The notes beneath the pieces are model-generated. The model was not told the origin of the DNA. It worked only from the letters and a program-made list of their open reading frames with translations, and did not search any database. The position numbers and the translations under genes are program-made. Shown here piece after piece: positions 43,486-53,601 of a stretch of DNA of 64,000 bases (position 1 is the stretch's first letter; every line of letters begins with the position of its first letter). Source of the DNA: Symbiotaphrina buchneri (Eukaryota > Ascomycota > Symbiotaphrinales > Symbiotaphrinaceae); the NCBI GenBank assembly GCA_001599915.1, contig BCIG01000005.1, forward strand, positions 700,725 through 764,724, read 5' to 3'.

Positions 43486-45762
43486 ATGCTCGATATGCGC
43501 AAGAGGCTGCTTTTGGGCCTTACGCTGCTCATCTTCTTGCTCTACACTCTTACACAGCGCGTAGACACTGCGCGGCTGCAACAGACGATCCGCTGGCAAG
43601 ATCCTCTTACACAGCCCGTGGGCGCCGCCCCACCGCAACCTGAAGGCGAAATAATTGGAGATCAACCGGGCTGGAGCTTGGAGAAACCTCCTGTAGATGC
43701 AGCATCACCTCCTGGATCCGGTTCTAAGCAGGAAGAACTACCTAAACCCACGTCACTCCCTCAACCACCTCAAATTGCTGCGGACAAGGAGCAGGCCTCC
43801 TACAACGCACCTGATGATAATGTTTATGATAAATACAAGCTTGGCTATGAAAGATTAGAAGCCCATTTACAATGGGAGAAGCAGAACTTGGCAGCTCTGG
43901 AGGAACATGACAGAGCCGAGGCAGCCTTGAACGATACTTACGATCCGGGTGATGCTATCTATCGCAACTTCCCAGAGTACGTCCCTCGATATATTTCGGA
44001 GAGCAAAGAACTGACGTTATTGTCTCAGAGAACAGCACTTCTTCGCTTCAATTGCCGAATTGGACAAAACTCCAGGGAGGAAATCACCAAATGTTGTGGA
44101 TCATCCAGATCTGCGTTCCACACTCGGGCCGTCCTCGCCTCAATTGTACGACCCCTATCCTGATTATGAGAGCGCCGAGTATAAGCGGAAATATCTGGGA
44201 AACTATGTCCCATGTATGGGCCCTCGAGGCGTCCGGCTTAATGAGAGCCTGGATGACCAGGTAACGGCTTATGAGGGCATGTCAAAAAGTGAGTCACGCT
44301 GGGTTCGATATGTTCTTTCACTTGTTAAACGTCTTGTCAGCATTCCCCAGACCGTCCATGGGATCCTTCGATGTGCTTGGGCTGGATTCAGACGTTTGCT
44401 TCGACCGCTTTGGGCGATTTGGCGCCTATGGATATGTTGGAGACGACGAAACAAAGCCCGTACCTGGATGGAATCAACCGTCCGCTGTTCAGTGGGATTT
44501 TGTGAAATGGGGAGAACTTCAAAAGAAATGCCTGCAGCTGAACAAGGACCGTTTTGATCTGACTCCGCGGGACCCACTCCGGCCTATATTGAAAGCAGAT
44601 GTGCACGAAGCACGGCAAGAAAAGAAGATGCCAAAGCTCGAGTCAGCTTCCTCAACGGGGGCCGTGAAGAAGCCCAGGACAGCCGTACTGCTCCGAACTA
44701 TGGCAACTTTTGCCTATATTGATAACGTGCGACATAATATCCGCTCCATCATCCAGGAGCTCTCACTGATGTCGGGCGGGGAATATGACGTCTTTCTGCT
44801 GGTCCAAGTTCGAGACGCTGATATACCTATCTTTTCCGACGATGAAGTCTATCAATCCACGCTTCGGGCAAGCGTACCTCCTGAGTTTTGGGACATCACT
44901 GTGCTCTGGAACGAGAACCTGTGGCAGTTGTGGTATCCCAAGCTCAAAGACCACTGGCAGTAAGTCTTCGTGTGAGGCCCCTATCCCGCATTTCAAACTA
45001 AGCAATTGCAGCATCTTTGAGTCCCAGTGGATGCCCGTCCAATGGTTCGCGCAGACACACCCCAGTTACGATTTCTATTGGAACTTCGAGATGGACGCAC
45101 GCTATACCGGACACTGGTACCACTTCCTGTCTCAGGTAGACGAATGGGCCCGGAAACAGCCACGAAAGGATATCTGGGAACGCAGTGAACGTTTCTATAT
45201 CCCGGACTACCATGGCGATTATTACACAAACTTCACCGGCATGGTGGAACGGCGCGACAAAGACCTTGTCTGGGGTCCTCTTCCTGCCGAGGGCGTCACA
45301 CCTCTCGGGGATGTTCCGCCGCTCCCCAGCCCGTCACTGGACTCGCACACATGGGGCGTGGGTGAAGACGCCGATCTGATCACACTGCTCCCAATGTTCA
45401 ACCCCAACCACAGCGGCTACGCGCTCAAAGGCGACGTGTTCAACTACGAGGAATGGGAGTTCACGCACCGGCGCACCACGATCGTGACCATGTACCGCGT
45501 CTCCAAGACGCTGCTGGGCATCATGCACCGCGAGAACGCGCACGCGGGGCGGGGGATGGGGTCTGAGCAATGGCCAATGGGCGCCGCGCTGCAGCACGGG
45601 CTAAAAGCCGTATACGCGCCACACCCGCTGTTCTTCAACCGGCGCTGGCCAGCCACGAGCCTCAACACCGTCTTCAACCCGGGCCCGCGCGGCACGAGCG
45701 GCGAGACGATGAAGTCGCCCTTCGGCACGTTCAACGAGCACTACTTTGGCGGCGCCACGTGA
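43486..45762 (+). CDS. DUF3405 family membrane-anchored protein, ending at a premature TGA
   Basis: Predicted 706 residues to the TGA. Exons are 43486-43976, 44029-44288, 44341-44959 and 45012-45762; all three introns are 52 nt. An N-terminal anchor (LLLGLTLLIFLLYTLTQ) suggests a type II Golgi protein. The body has the fungal DUF3405 (glycosyltransferase-like) motifs: PPEFWDITVLWNENL, SQWMPVQWFAQTHP, FYWNFEMDARYTGHWYHFL and SERFYIPDYHGD. Close to the end the frame hits TGA at 45760-45762, exactly where the family has a Trp before YYRA. The same frame then continues with clear family sequence to 45960. So the stop is a Trp-to-stop change (TGG to TGA), a sequencing error, or readthrough. The function of the family is unknown; a glycosyltransferase role is inferred. 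Confidence 0.85.
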
Positions 45763-45960
45763 TACTACCGCGCCGACTCGGCCGCCCTGCTCTACCGCCG
45801 CTGGCTCGGGTGGGAGACCGAGGGCGTCGGCGGCGAACAGTGGGAGGGCGTCCATGGCCGAATGTGTCTCCCGGGCATCATGCTCCACCCGATCAAGAAT
45901 ATGGTCAGGCCCGGCGAGCCGGAGCTGGGCTGGGAACAGGGCGGCATGAACCCGTTTTGA
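45763..45960 (+). pseudogene. In-frame C-terminal remnant of the DUF3405 gene after the TGA
   Basis: Same frame as the preceding exon: YYRADSAALLYRRWLGWETE..., then GRMCLPGIMLHPIKNMVRPG and TGA at 45958-45960. Coding character is fully kept over 65 codons, which argues that the TGA at 45760 is recent, erroneous or read through. Confidence 0.75.
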
Positions 45961-46369
45961 GAAAGAGAGGAGCTGAGGGCGTTTTTGGCAATTTCTTTGA
46001 CCTGCAGGCTTTTACTTGCAAACAATTCTGGTTCATATTCACGCCCCACTTTTAGGATTTGGGTTCAGTTTTGGGGAGTGACATTCTTTTCTTGGCCATT
46101 TGGAAATATTCCCGTCTCTGGGATGGGCATAGAATCTAGCATCGTTCTTTCGCATTGTACATCCCCTTTTTTCATTGGGTACGCGGTTAGATACCCTCAA
46201 AAACAAGCAAGCAAATTAGTGTGAACATGACGGCTAGATTGCGTGAATTGGTTGAAAGTGATTCCAACTAATATTAAGAAACGGGTATTACGAGTATTCA
46301 CAGAGGATGCAAACTCCCTATGTTCGAAGATGCCGGAAATGCCGCAAATCCAAATGCAGGTAGAGGTTC
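45961..46369. other. Convergent 3' flanks
   Basis: Between the DUF3405 gene (plus) and the Yvc1 gene (minus). No frame is supported. Confidence 0.5.
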
Positions 46370-48381
46370 TCAACCATCCCCATTCACCTTTCCCTTCCCA
46401 TTCGTCATCTCCAGCACCTCCTCCTTCAACTTCTGAATCTCCTCTCTCAGCATCCGCACCTCCTGCACCGCCGCATCGACCTCCAGATTCGGTTTCGTCT
46501 TGTGGACCTTGTCCGCCCAGCCGCCGCCCTGCACATCCACATCGGGCGGGACCTGCTCCCACTCCTCGACAGTATCGTCATCCTGCTCGCCGCGGCGGCG
46601 ATTGCTAGCGACGCGGCGCGCGGTGCGGGTCTCGAGGTACGCGGTGACGAGGAGGAGCGGGGCGTAGATGACAGCCATGACGACATTGTTCAGCTTTGCG
46701 TACGTGTCTGGATGCATCCACCATTCGATCGGCAGGATCAGGCCGAAGAGCTCGATCAGGTTGAGCGGTGGGATGAAGACATTCTCGTCGGGGGCGCGCA
46801 CGAATTGCATGGTTTTCTGTGCGAATAAAGCCATGTACTCGTCGATGGCGTTGTCGGTGATGTCCTCGTATGCGGAGTTGTATAAAGCGATCAGGATGTT
46901 CAGCAGCACGACCATCACAACGAAGGTGAAGATGTAGTACAGGATGATCCCGAACGGCGGTGCGAAGTTCTCGAAGCCGCTGAAATCCGGCGCTTGCAGG
47001 ACTGAGTTGGTCATGGATTGTAGGATGAAGCTGACGACTGTTTTGTTGTCGTCGTTGAGATCCTGTGCGGCTTTATCAGTAAGGGGTAACAGGCGAGGGA
47101 AAAGGGGTAACTCACCATCCCAATGAAGGCCTGCAGAAAGCCAATCATCACTACCGCTAGCAGGAGGAAGAAGATAATCGATTCTTTCATCATGACTTTG
47201 AGCACGACCAACATGGCGCCGAAGAAGCGGAAGGTGTCGAGGTAGAGTAGTAGACGCATCCAGAACATCGGGGCGCTGAATGCAAGAAAGTTATAGCTCA
47301 ATTCGTTGAATTGCCTCCTTTTAGCATCATCGAGGGGGTGCGCGAGAGCGACCATCCGCGTAATGAAGGACACGCTCAATAGTACATAGAGCGTGCTGTT
47401 GAAGACATTCCAGAAGCCGATATAGTGCCTTCCAACCTTCCACAACTTCGCAATCTCATCGGCAACAAAACCGAGGGTCATCAGATACAGGATCGCTTCC
47501 ACAACATCGACGTCACCCTTAGGGTTGATGGTATTAATGGCGCCAGTGTACAGAGCAAGATATAATAATGAGAAGAAGATCTGGAGGGCGTTCTGGTAGA
47601 TCGGTGCTCGCATCCGGTCAGGGTGGAAATGTACCCAATAATCCGGATTGATCTTGTCTTTGTATTCCACGTAGTGTGCTGGCTTATGCTCATCTTGAAC
47701 GAGCCATCCCTTCCACAAGTATGATATGCACCGCTGATAGCCGGAAGATCCGATAACTCGAAGAGCGTGCAGATCAACTGCCCGCTCGACAACGTTGGTC
47801 GGAGTACTCTCTTCCCCGTCACGGATAATCGAGTACTTCTTAAGCAGCACGTCTTGCATCAGGTAAGGGAGGTCCTCCTCCGCTTCGATCCTGGATTATA
47901 TGAGCGCAACTCGAAACATGGTGTCCATAATGGGGCCATACAGCTGCAGCCATAACCTCAGAAGCTGACGCCCTCACATTATACAGATCTGCATCCCATA
48001 GTTCGAGCAGCGCCTGAGTCCGGAACCATTTCGTGCACACCAGCAGACAGAACACGACGCAGGCTTTGTATTCCTCCCCGCCCGCCTCTTTTGCTGTGTC
48101 CAGAACGGCTTGCGTAATGACAGAGCTATGAGCTTGCGTGACCTTTGCCTCGGGCATCTCGAAAGGGATAACCTCCTCGATTTGGTACTTCAGTCGCAAT
48201 GCCACCTTCATGACCTCTTTGCCCGGAATGGCCGGGGTGACGACGTGGCCGCCTCCGGCGGGGAGCACTGATGCGGTTCAGCAAGAGCTTGAGTACACTG
48301 GCGATGGAACCTACAGCTCTCCAGCTCATCTCTAGTGCTGCGATTCTCAACGGTGTCCCATAATTTCTGCCACCGAACCAT
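46370..48381 (-). CDS. YVC1: Vacuolar TRP-type calcium channel Yvc1 (TRPY), with a reading-frame break
   Basis: Provisional exons are 48381-48315, 48267-47942, 47890-47116 and 47062-46370. Matching segments include EYKACVVFCLLVCTKWFRTQALLELWDADLY, ALRVIGSSGYQRCISYLWKGWLVQD, MKESIIFFLLLAVVMIGFLQAF, and the pore/S6 region ILYYIFTFVVMVVLLNILIALYNSAYEDITDNA. Then come MALFAQKTMQFVRAPDENVF and an acidic tail with a coiled coil (VQEVRMLREEIQKLKEEVLE). Yvc1 releases vacuolar Ca2+ after osmotic or mechanical stimulus. The join of exons 2 and 3 (GCAGCT|GTATGG...CCAG|GATC, 51-nt intron) does not keep the frame into IEAEEDLPYLMQDV. The summed exon length is 3n+1. A 2-nt deletion or 1-nt insertion near 47942, or an unrecognised splice, would explain this. 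The first exon (MVRWQKLWDTVENRS) is tentative. Confidence 0.85.
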
Positions 48382-49172
48382 GATGCGTCCCAATGGGCTG
48401 TTATAGCTTTGGGAGCTTCAGAGCTTGAGCTATCCAATTGATATGGAGAAGGACGACGTTAGATTGCGGGTGGACAGCCGGAAGTATGACAAGTGAAGAT
48501 TCTGATCGATGCTACAGAACTCCCCTCAGCTCGGAAGCGACAGTACCCCATTGAGCGGCTAGCAGCTTTGTAGGTGGTGGAGCAACTGCAGCACCGTTCA
48601 TGTCCTGTTTTGGAGCTCTTGGCTTGCTCTTGGCGATGACGATCGCTTCCACGCTTGCGCTTCGGCAGCCTTGCCGGGCTTGACATGCTTCCCATGTGAA
48701 AAACGGTCAATTGCATTTGGCAAGTCTTCGTGATAAAACCTGTACCTATACTAGAACGTAAATGAAGTTTACTTGCCATCAATATGTTTATACCATGTCT
48801 GTTTTTGAGTGTCGTTTTCATCTCAGTATTTGCTTGTTCTCAGCGGCCATGACGTCTCAGATTAAAGGGCAACATCACTAACATCAGCCTTGCCAGAAAC
48901 CAGAGGCAGCACGAAAGGAAGCTAGTTGTACACCACATTTGCCTGGTTATAAGGATGTTTTATCCTCGGGGATTTTCTGCTTCGAACATGTATATCATTT
49001 CAAGAACTATCGGATGCTCTGCAGAACAACCCAGGGCTCCGGCGCTAAATTGGCACCTGCAGCATAAGCAGACCATCTGATCGTGAGGGGTACGAGGTAT
49101 GTGACACATGCATCAAAGAGGCCTTCTGGAGATGTCCGTGTGGAAGAATTTGATCTACTTCCATCTCCAGCG
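48382..49172. other. Divergent promoter region of YVC1 and the HET gene
   Basis: Open frames here are short or antisense and no motif is seen. The HET frame is open upstream from 49083 but contains no ATG before 49173. Confidence 0.45.
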
Positions 49173-50825
49173 ATGGCTAAATATGATTATAAGCCACTGG
49201 GCAACGTCAATTGCGACGTTAGACTCGCTCACATCCAACCTGGCGTGGAGGGCATCGTGCACATAACAATGTCAGCAGTCCCTCTTGCTGAGGCGCCTCC
49301 TTACAAGGCTGGCTCATATACTTGGGGAACGTTGCACAGGTCTGCAAAGATAATGATAGACCTTCGACCTTTCTGGGTGACTGAGAATCTGGCCGCGGCT
49401 TTGCACCGGGTCCGGTCCTTGGTATCGCCAGTCACGATATGGATCGATCTTATCTGCATCGATCAAGATAACCTTGAAGAACGTTCGGGGCAGGTGGCAT
49501 TGATGGGGAACATCTACCAACAGGCAGAGGAAGTCCTTATCTGGCTCGGCGAGAACTGCAGCTTTCCACAAATACTCGCTGGAGACTGTGTCCCCCGCGT
49601 AAACGAGTGCTGGGAGAGGATGTGTGAAGAGGTAGGGACATTACGAGTCAGGAACACGACTGAGCTAGAATATTTCGAAAATGATCCCAATTGCACTGCG
49701 TTCGGTCTACTTCGGAGTTTCGGTAATGATCTTCATCTCAGTGAAATGACACACTTCGAACAAACCGGTTCCACGATATTGGGTAAAGAGCTGAAGTATT
49801 CAGCTTCTTGGTTGGTTGCGATCCACAACATCCACAACCTCGCAACTTGTGGTTGGTGGACTCGCTCTTGGACAGTACAAGAGACCATCCTGCCCACCAA
49901 TCGTGTCGTTATGTACGGTACTGAGACCTGCTCTTGGGCTGACTTGGTCAAATCCATGACCAATATTCGCCGCCATGTGAACACTTGTTGCGGTGATGCT
50001 TGGGAATGTGTGCCATCCTCCCACTGGAACATTCTTGATGATCTGGTGTACAAAGTGCTCGATATTGAAAAAGGAGCAAGACTGCGCAAAGACAATCTGT
50101 CCATACACCATCTCCTTCCACGATTTCGTCCTAGAAAGGCTGGTGACGTAAGAGATAAAGTCTACGCATTTCTGAGCTTTGCCAGTCAAGACGACCCAGG
50201 GCTCCGCGTCGATCCAGATTATACAATCTCTGCTCAACAACTATATACTAACATTGCCTGGCAGAACGTCAACCATACCAAGAGCTTGAACTTCCTCACA
50301 GAGCTGAACTATCAAGATAACACCAAGTCCACAATCCACGTCCCAAGTTGGGTCCCGAATTGGAGTGTGCCGATGACAAGTAACCGCTATGACTGGCAAG
50401 GTGGAGATGACTACTCACCGACTATATACAATGCCAGCAACGGCAGCTTAGCAGATGCCGAGCTTCTCGGGGGTGATACCTTGCTTGCCAAAGGTATCAA
50501 GGTCGGAAAGATCCAAGAGTACGGCGCGCTCTTCCATGGCCCAACACTCCGGGAGACCTTCCATATGGCATGCTCCTGGAAGCTGTTGGCTTACAAGACC
50601 TTTGCCGGAATACCGGACGCCGAGCCTGGCTCCTTATACACCCGCTTCTGGACAACCATGTTCGCAGGATGCATCTCCGAGTTCGACGATGCAGCCGGCG
50701 ACTGGACGAGCCGCCGGACTCGGCCTTCAGACGAAGCCATCTGGTCTTCCTGGTGGGTGAACGCTCAGAAATTTGCCGCGAATGACAGCGCACAACTGGA
50801 CGATACGCGGCAGGCGGACGTTTGA
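49173..50825 (+). CDS. HET-domain (heterokaryon incompatibility) protein, C-terminally interrupted
   Basis: This intronless 550-residue frame starts MAKYDYKPLG and carries the HET domain at about residues 45-200. It has the family's three conserved blocks: the GSYTWG block, TIWIDLICIDQDNLEERSGQ, and NIYQQAEEVLIWLGE. A conserved-looking second half follows (CGWWTRSWTVQETILPTN, VRDKVYAFLSFASQDDP, VPSWVPNWSVP). Proteins of this family trigger cell death when incompatible strains fuse; many are polymorphic or decayed. The frame stops at TGA 50823-50825, but the same frame continues afterwards with the usual C-terminal block of the family (RRIFLTEKGDLGLGSASLD, then CGATVPFVLRP). The gene is probably interrupted by nonsense mutations rather than ending here. 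Confidence 0.9.
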   Translation: MAKYDYKPLGNVNCDVRLAHIQPGVEGIVHITMSAVPLAEAPPYKAGSYTWGTLHRSAKIMIDLRPFWVTENLAAALHRVRSLVSPVTIWIDLICIDQDNLEERSGQVALMGNIYQQAEEVLIWLGENCSFPQILAGDCVPRVNECWERMCEEVGTLRVRNTTELEYFENDPNCTAFGLLRSFGNDLHLSEMTHFEQTGSTILGKELKYSASWLVAIHNIHNLATCGWWTRSWTVQETILPTNRVVMYGTETCSWADLVKSMTNIRRHVNTCCGDAWECVPSSHWNILDDLVYKVLDIEKGARLRKDNLSIHHLLPRFRPRKAGDVRDKVYAFLSFASQDDPGLRVDPDYTISAQQLYTNIAWQNVNHTKSLNFLTELNYQDNTKSTIHVPSWVPNWSVPMTSNRYDWQGGDDYSPTIYNASNGSLADAELLGGDTLLAKGIKVGKIQEYGALFHGPTLRETFHMACSWKLLAYKTFAGIPDAEPGSLYTRFWTTMFAGCISEFDDAAGDWTSRRTRPSDEAIWSSWWVNAQKFAANDSAQLDDTRQADV

Positions 50826-51086
50826 ATTGCCGCTGCGGTGCAAGATCGCCGTATCTTCCTGACTGAGAAGGGCGATCTTGGCTTAGGATCTGCGTCCCTG
50901 GATGTTGATGATGAAGTGTTTGTTCTCTGTGGGGCTACTGTCCCTTTCGTTTTGCGACCTGTGACTGAGCCCAAGGGTTCAGGAGAACGGTCGTACAAGA
51001 TGGTCGGGCCCTGCTAGTTGTATGGCTATATGGACGGAGAGGCCATGCAGGGGCCCGCCGACCCTGTATCCTTGAGCATTGTTTGA
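50826..51086 (+). pseudogene. C-terminal remnant of the HET gene with further stop
   Basis: Same frame as the HET CDS: IAAAVQDRRIFLTEKGD, then DEVFVLCGATVPFVLRPVT and YKMVGPC. A second stop (TAG 51015-51017) stands where the family normally has an aromatic residue, followed by LYGYMDGEAM and the terminal stop at 51084-51086. Two nonsense codons in one otherwise intact frame indicate decay. Confidence 0.75.
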
Positions 51087-51477
51087 AGGGATGAGAAATA
51101 CTGATGTTCCTAGAGACATAGGCTGCCTCAATCATGTCCCTGGTCGTCCGCATGGCCCATGGCTGTTGCCTAGATAGAAGGTCTACGTACCCTTCGTAAA
51201 TCAATGTAGGCCTTGAACGTTGGTTGCAGACGGCATAAAAATTACGGCTTTTCCATTACACTTCTTTACAATATCTGAAGCAATGATATGCGCGAAATGG
51301 CAACGTCCAGAGGATCGCAGGGCAGAGCTAATAAAACAGCGGGGAGATCATAAGGTACAACCACAACAGGGTGTTATGCATGCTGCTCCATGACCCTCCT
51401 CGAGCCCCACTTCCAATTTGAGTGCCGCGAGCCCAGTCTATATCGGCGCGAACAGTGCCTGTTGCCTCCCTGCCCCC
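51087..51477. other. Convergent 3' flanks
   Basis: Between the HET gene (plus) and PDH E2 (minus). No frame is supported. Confidence 0.5.
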
Positions 51478-53188
51478 TTATAGCATCAGCTCAAGCGGGT
51501 TCTCAATCACCTTTTTGAACTCCCGGATCCATTCTCCACCGACGGCGCCGTCAACCACCTTGTGGTCGAAGCTGGCGGTGACTCTGATCTGCTCGTCCCA
51601 TTCCACGCCCGTGGTGCCATCTTCGTTCTCGACCGGGATGGCGACCTTCTTCGTCGTGCCCACGGCTAGGATACCGGCTTGAGGAGGGTTGATGACAGCA
51701 GTGAATTGATCAACGGCAGCGTTCATGCCCATGTTGCTGATGGTGAAAGTTCCGCCCTGGTACTCTTCAGGCTTAAGTTTGCCGTCGCGAGCGCGCTTGC
51801 CAAGGTCCTTGATCTGGTTGGAGATGCTTTCAAGTCCGGTGCGGTCCACGGCTTTGACGATGGGGGTCATCAGTCCGCTGGGAGTGGCCACAGCGACGCT
51901 CACGTCGACGGTGTTGTACTTGCGGATTGTACCATCCTCGCGCCAGCTGGAGTTGACAGCAGGCACCTTCAGGCAGGCAACGGCGCATGCCTTGACTAGG
52001 AAGTCGTTGACCGAAAGCTTGTACTTGCCTCCAGATGCGGCGTTCAGCGCCTCGCGGAGTTTGAGTAGCTTGCTGACGGAGACGGCTGAAGTGACGAAGT
52101 AGTGGGGGTTCTGGTTCATCGATTGCTGCAGCCTTGTAGCAATGGTCTTCCGCATGGAGCTCACGGGGATATCCTCATAGGTGGCAGCTGGTGCAGCAGC
52201 AGCTGCGGGGCCAGCGGCACCACCGGCGGGCTTGTATTTCTCAACATCCTCCTTGGTAACTCTGCCGTTGGGGCCTGTTCCTTTGACTTGTTTGATGGGG
52301 ACACCTTTCTCAAGCGCAAGGGCCTTGGCCGCAGGGCTTGCGAATGGTTCTCTATCCAATGCGGGCTGTAATTTCTCGCCGGTAGACTCAGACTCCTTGC
52401 CCGACGGCTTTGGTGTCTCCTTCTTTTCCTCCTTTGGTTCTGGTGCGGTAGCAGTCTCTTTGCTTGGCGGTTCTGAGGCATCCGCGGCCTCCTGCTTCGG
52501 GGGGGCCGCAGGCTTCTTATCGCCGCCAGCATCCTCGATGGAGAAAGACTCGAAAGCGGAGACATCACCTTCCTCTTCCACCAGGACGGCGATTGGCTAG
52601 AATTGTATTAGCAATCTAATCGTACGGCTCATGCAGGGAGAGCGTACACTCCCAACCGCAACATCCTTCTCTCCGGTTTCCTTCAGTATCTTGGCCAAGA
52701 TACCCTCCTCTTGGAATTCAAAGTCCATCTGTGCTTTGTCTGTCTCAATCTCCACTAGGACATCGCCCGGTTGAATGCTGTCGCCAGGTTTCTTCTGCCA
52801 TGCCCCAATGTTGCCGTGCTCCATTGTAGGGGATAGCGCCGGCATAGTTACGACCGTATGTGGAGGGAAGTCTGTTAAAGCAGAACTGTTAGTCAAGGTA
52901 TGCCCGGATGCTACCGTGCATCTTGCGGGAAATTGAGCTTCGACCCACCTTTGGAGGCATAGTATCTGGCAAACGCGGACAAGCTAGGGGTATTACGACT
53001 ACTTCTGTCAGCAACTGTTCAATTCAGGACTGTACATAAACAGCGAGAGCGACAATGGCCTGGTGTTTTGAGAAATATGGGACTCACAGGATAGTAGGTT
53101 GCGCGCTTGAAAGGCCGTAGGCCGCCCGAGGCGCGGACCTCAGACATAACCTCGCCGACGAGCGACTCAGCACTGCCGCTGCAGACAT
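51478..53188 (-). CDS. LAT1: Pyruvate dehydrogenase E2, dihydrolipoyllysine acetyltransferase, mitochondrial
   Basis: Predicted 492 residues. Exons are 53188-53088, 52983-52949, 52871-52648 and 52596-51478; introns are 104, 77 and 51 nt and one exon is only 35 nt. The N-terminus [20 protein letters not shown] is a classic basic mitochondrial presequence, which fixes the start frame. The lipoyl domain follows with the lipoylated Lys91 in [11 protein letters not shown]. Next are an Ala/Pro/Glu-rich linker, the peripheral subunit-binding domain ([20 protein letters not shown]) and the catalytic acetyltransferase domain ending in the motif [13 protein letters not shown] (His465, Asp469). It transfers acetyl groups from lipoamide to CoA in the PDH core. 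Confidence 0.95.
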
Positions 53189-53601
53189 TGTGACCGGATG
53201 CCTCGCAGATGAGATGCTGAGGCAATTGGAAGAAGAACTCTAATGAAATGGATGGACGAGGTGAGCAGCTTGAGGTCGGCGTTGGCGGTTGGGATGTACT
53301 TTTTCAACAGATGGAGCTACCGGGGAGCCGATCCTCCGGCGACATCGCGGTTTCGCGGGCACCCTCAGCCTCGCTAAGCCCGATGGGGACTGGACACCTT
53401 TATTGCATTTGGGAGAGCTGTCAATAAGTACCAGCAGCGCTGACCTTTGAAGATCAGACCTGGCCAGCGACATCTATGCGAGCAATCGACCTATATGCTT
53501 GCAGGCGGCCTTTCGGATGCTTCATATCCATGGTCACTTATGAATTGAGCGAATATTGAGAAGACGCATTATCGTCCGCCCTTGTGGGCCCCCGTGCCAG
53601 C
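53189..53601. other. Divergent promoter shared by PDH E2 and SEC7
   Basis: A 413-nt head-to-head interval. No frame is supported; it is likely to serve both genes. Confidence 0.45.

Noticed and set aside
45570-46055. Alternative-frame ORF over the end of the DUF3405 gene
   Set aside because: Arg/Ala/Pro-rich shadow frame. The family motifs are in the other frame, including after the TGA.
49173-51086. RIP-type mutation as cause of the HET and DUF3405 stop codons
   Set aside because: The surrounding sequence is not AT-enriched or TpA-rich, and the DUF3405 TGG to TGA change is not the CpA to TpA change on either strand that RIP favours.
52161-52600. Opposing long frames over the PDH E2 linker
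   Set aside because: The Ala/Pro/Glu-rich linker creates open frames in several phases. The lipoyl and catalytic domains fix the true frame.
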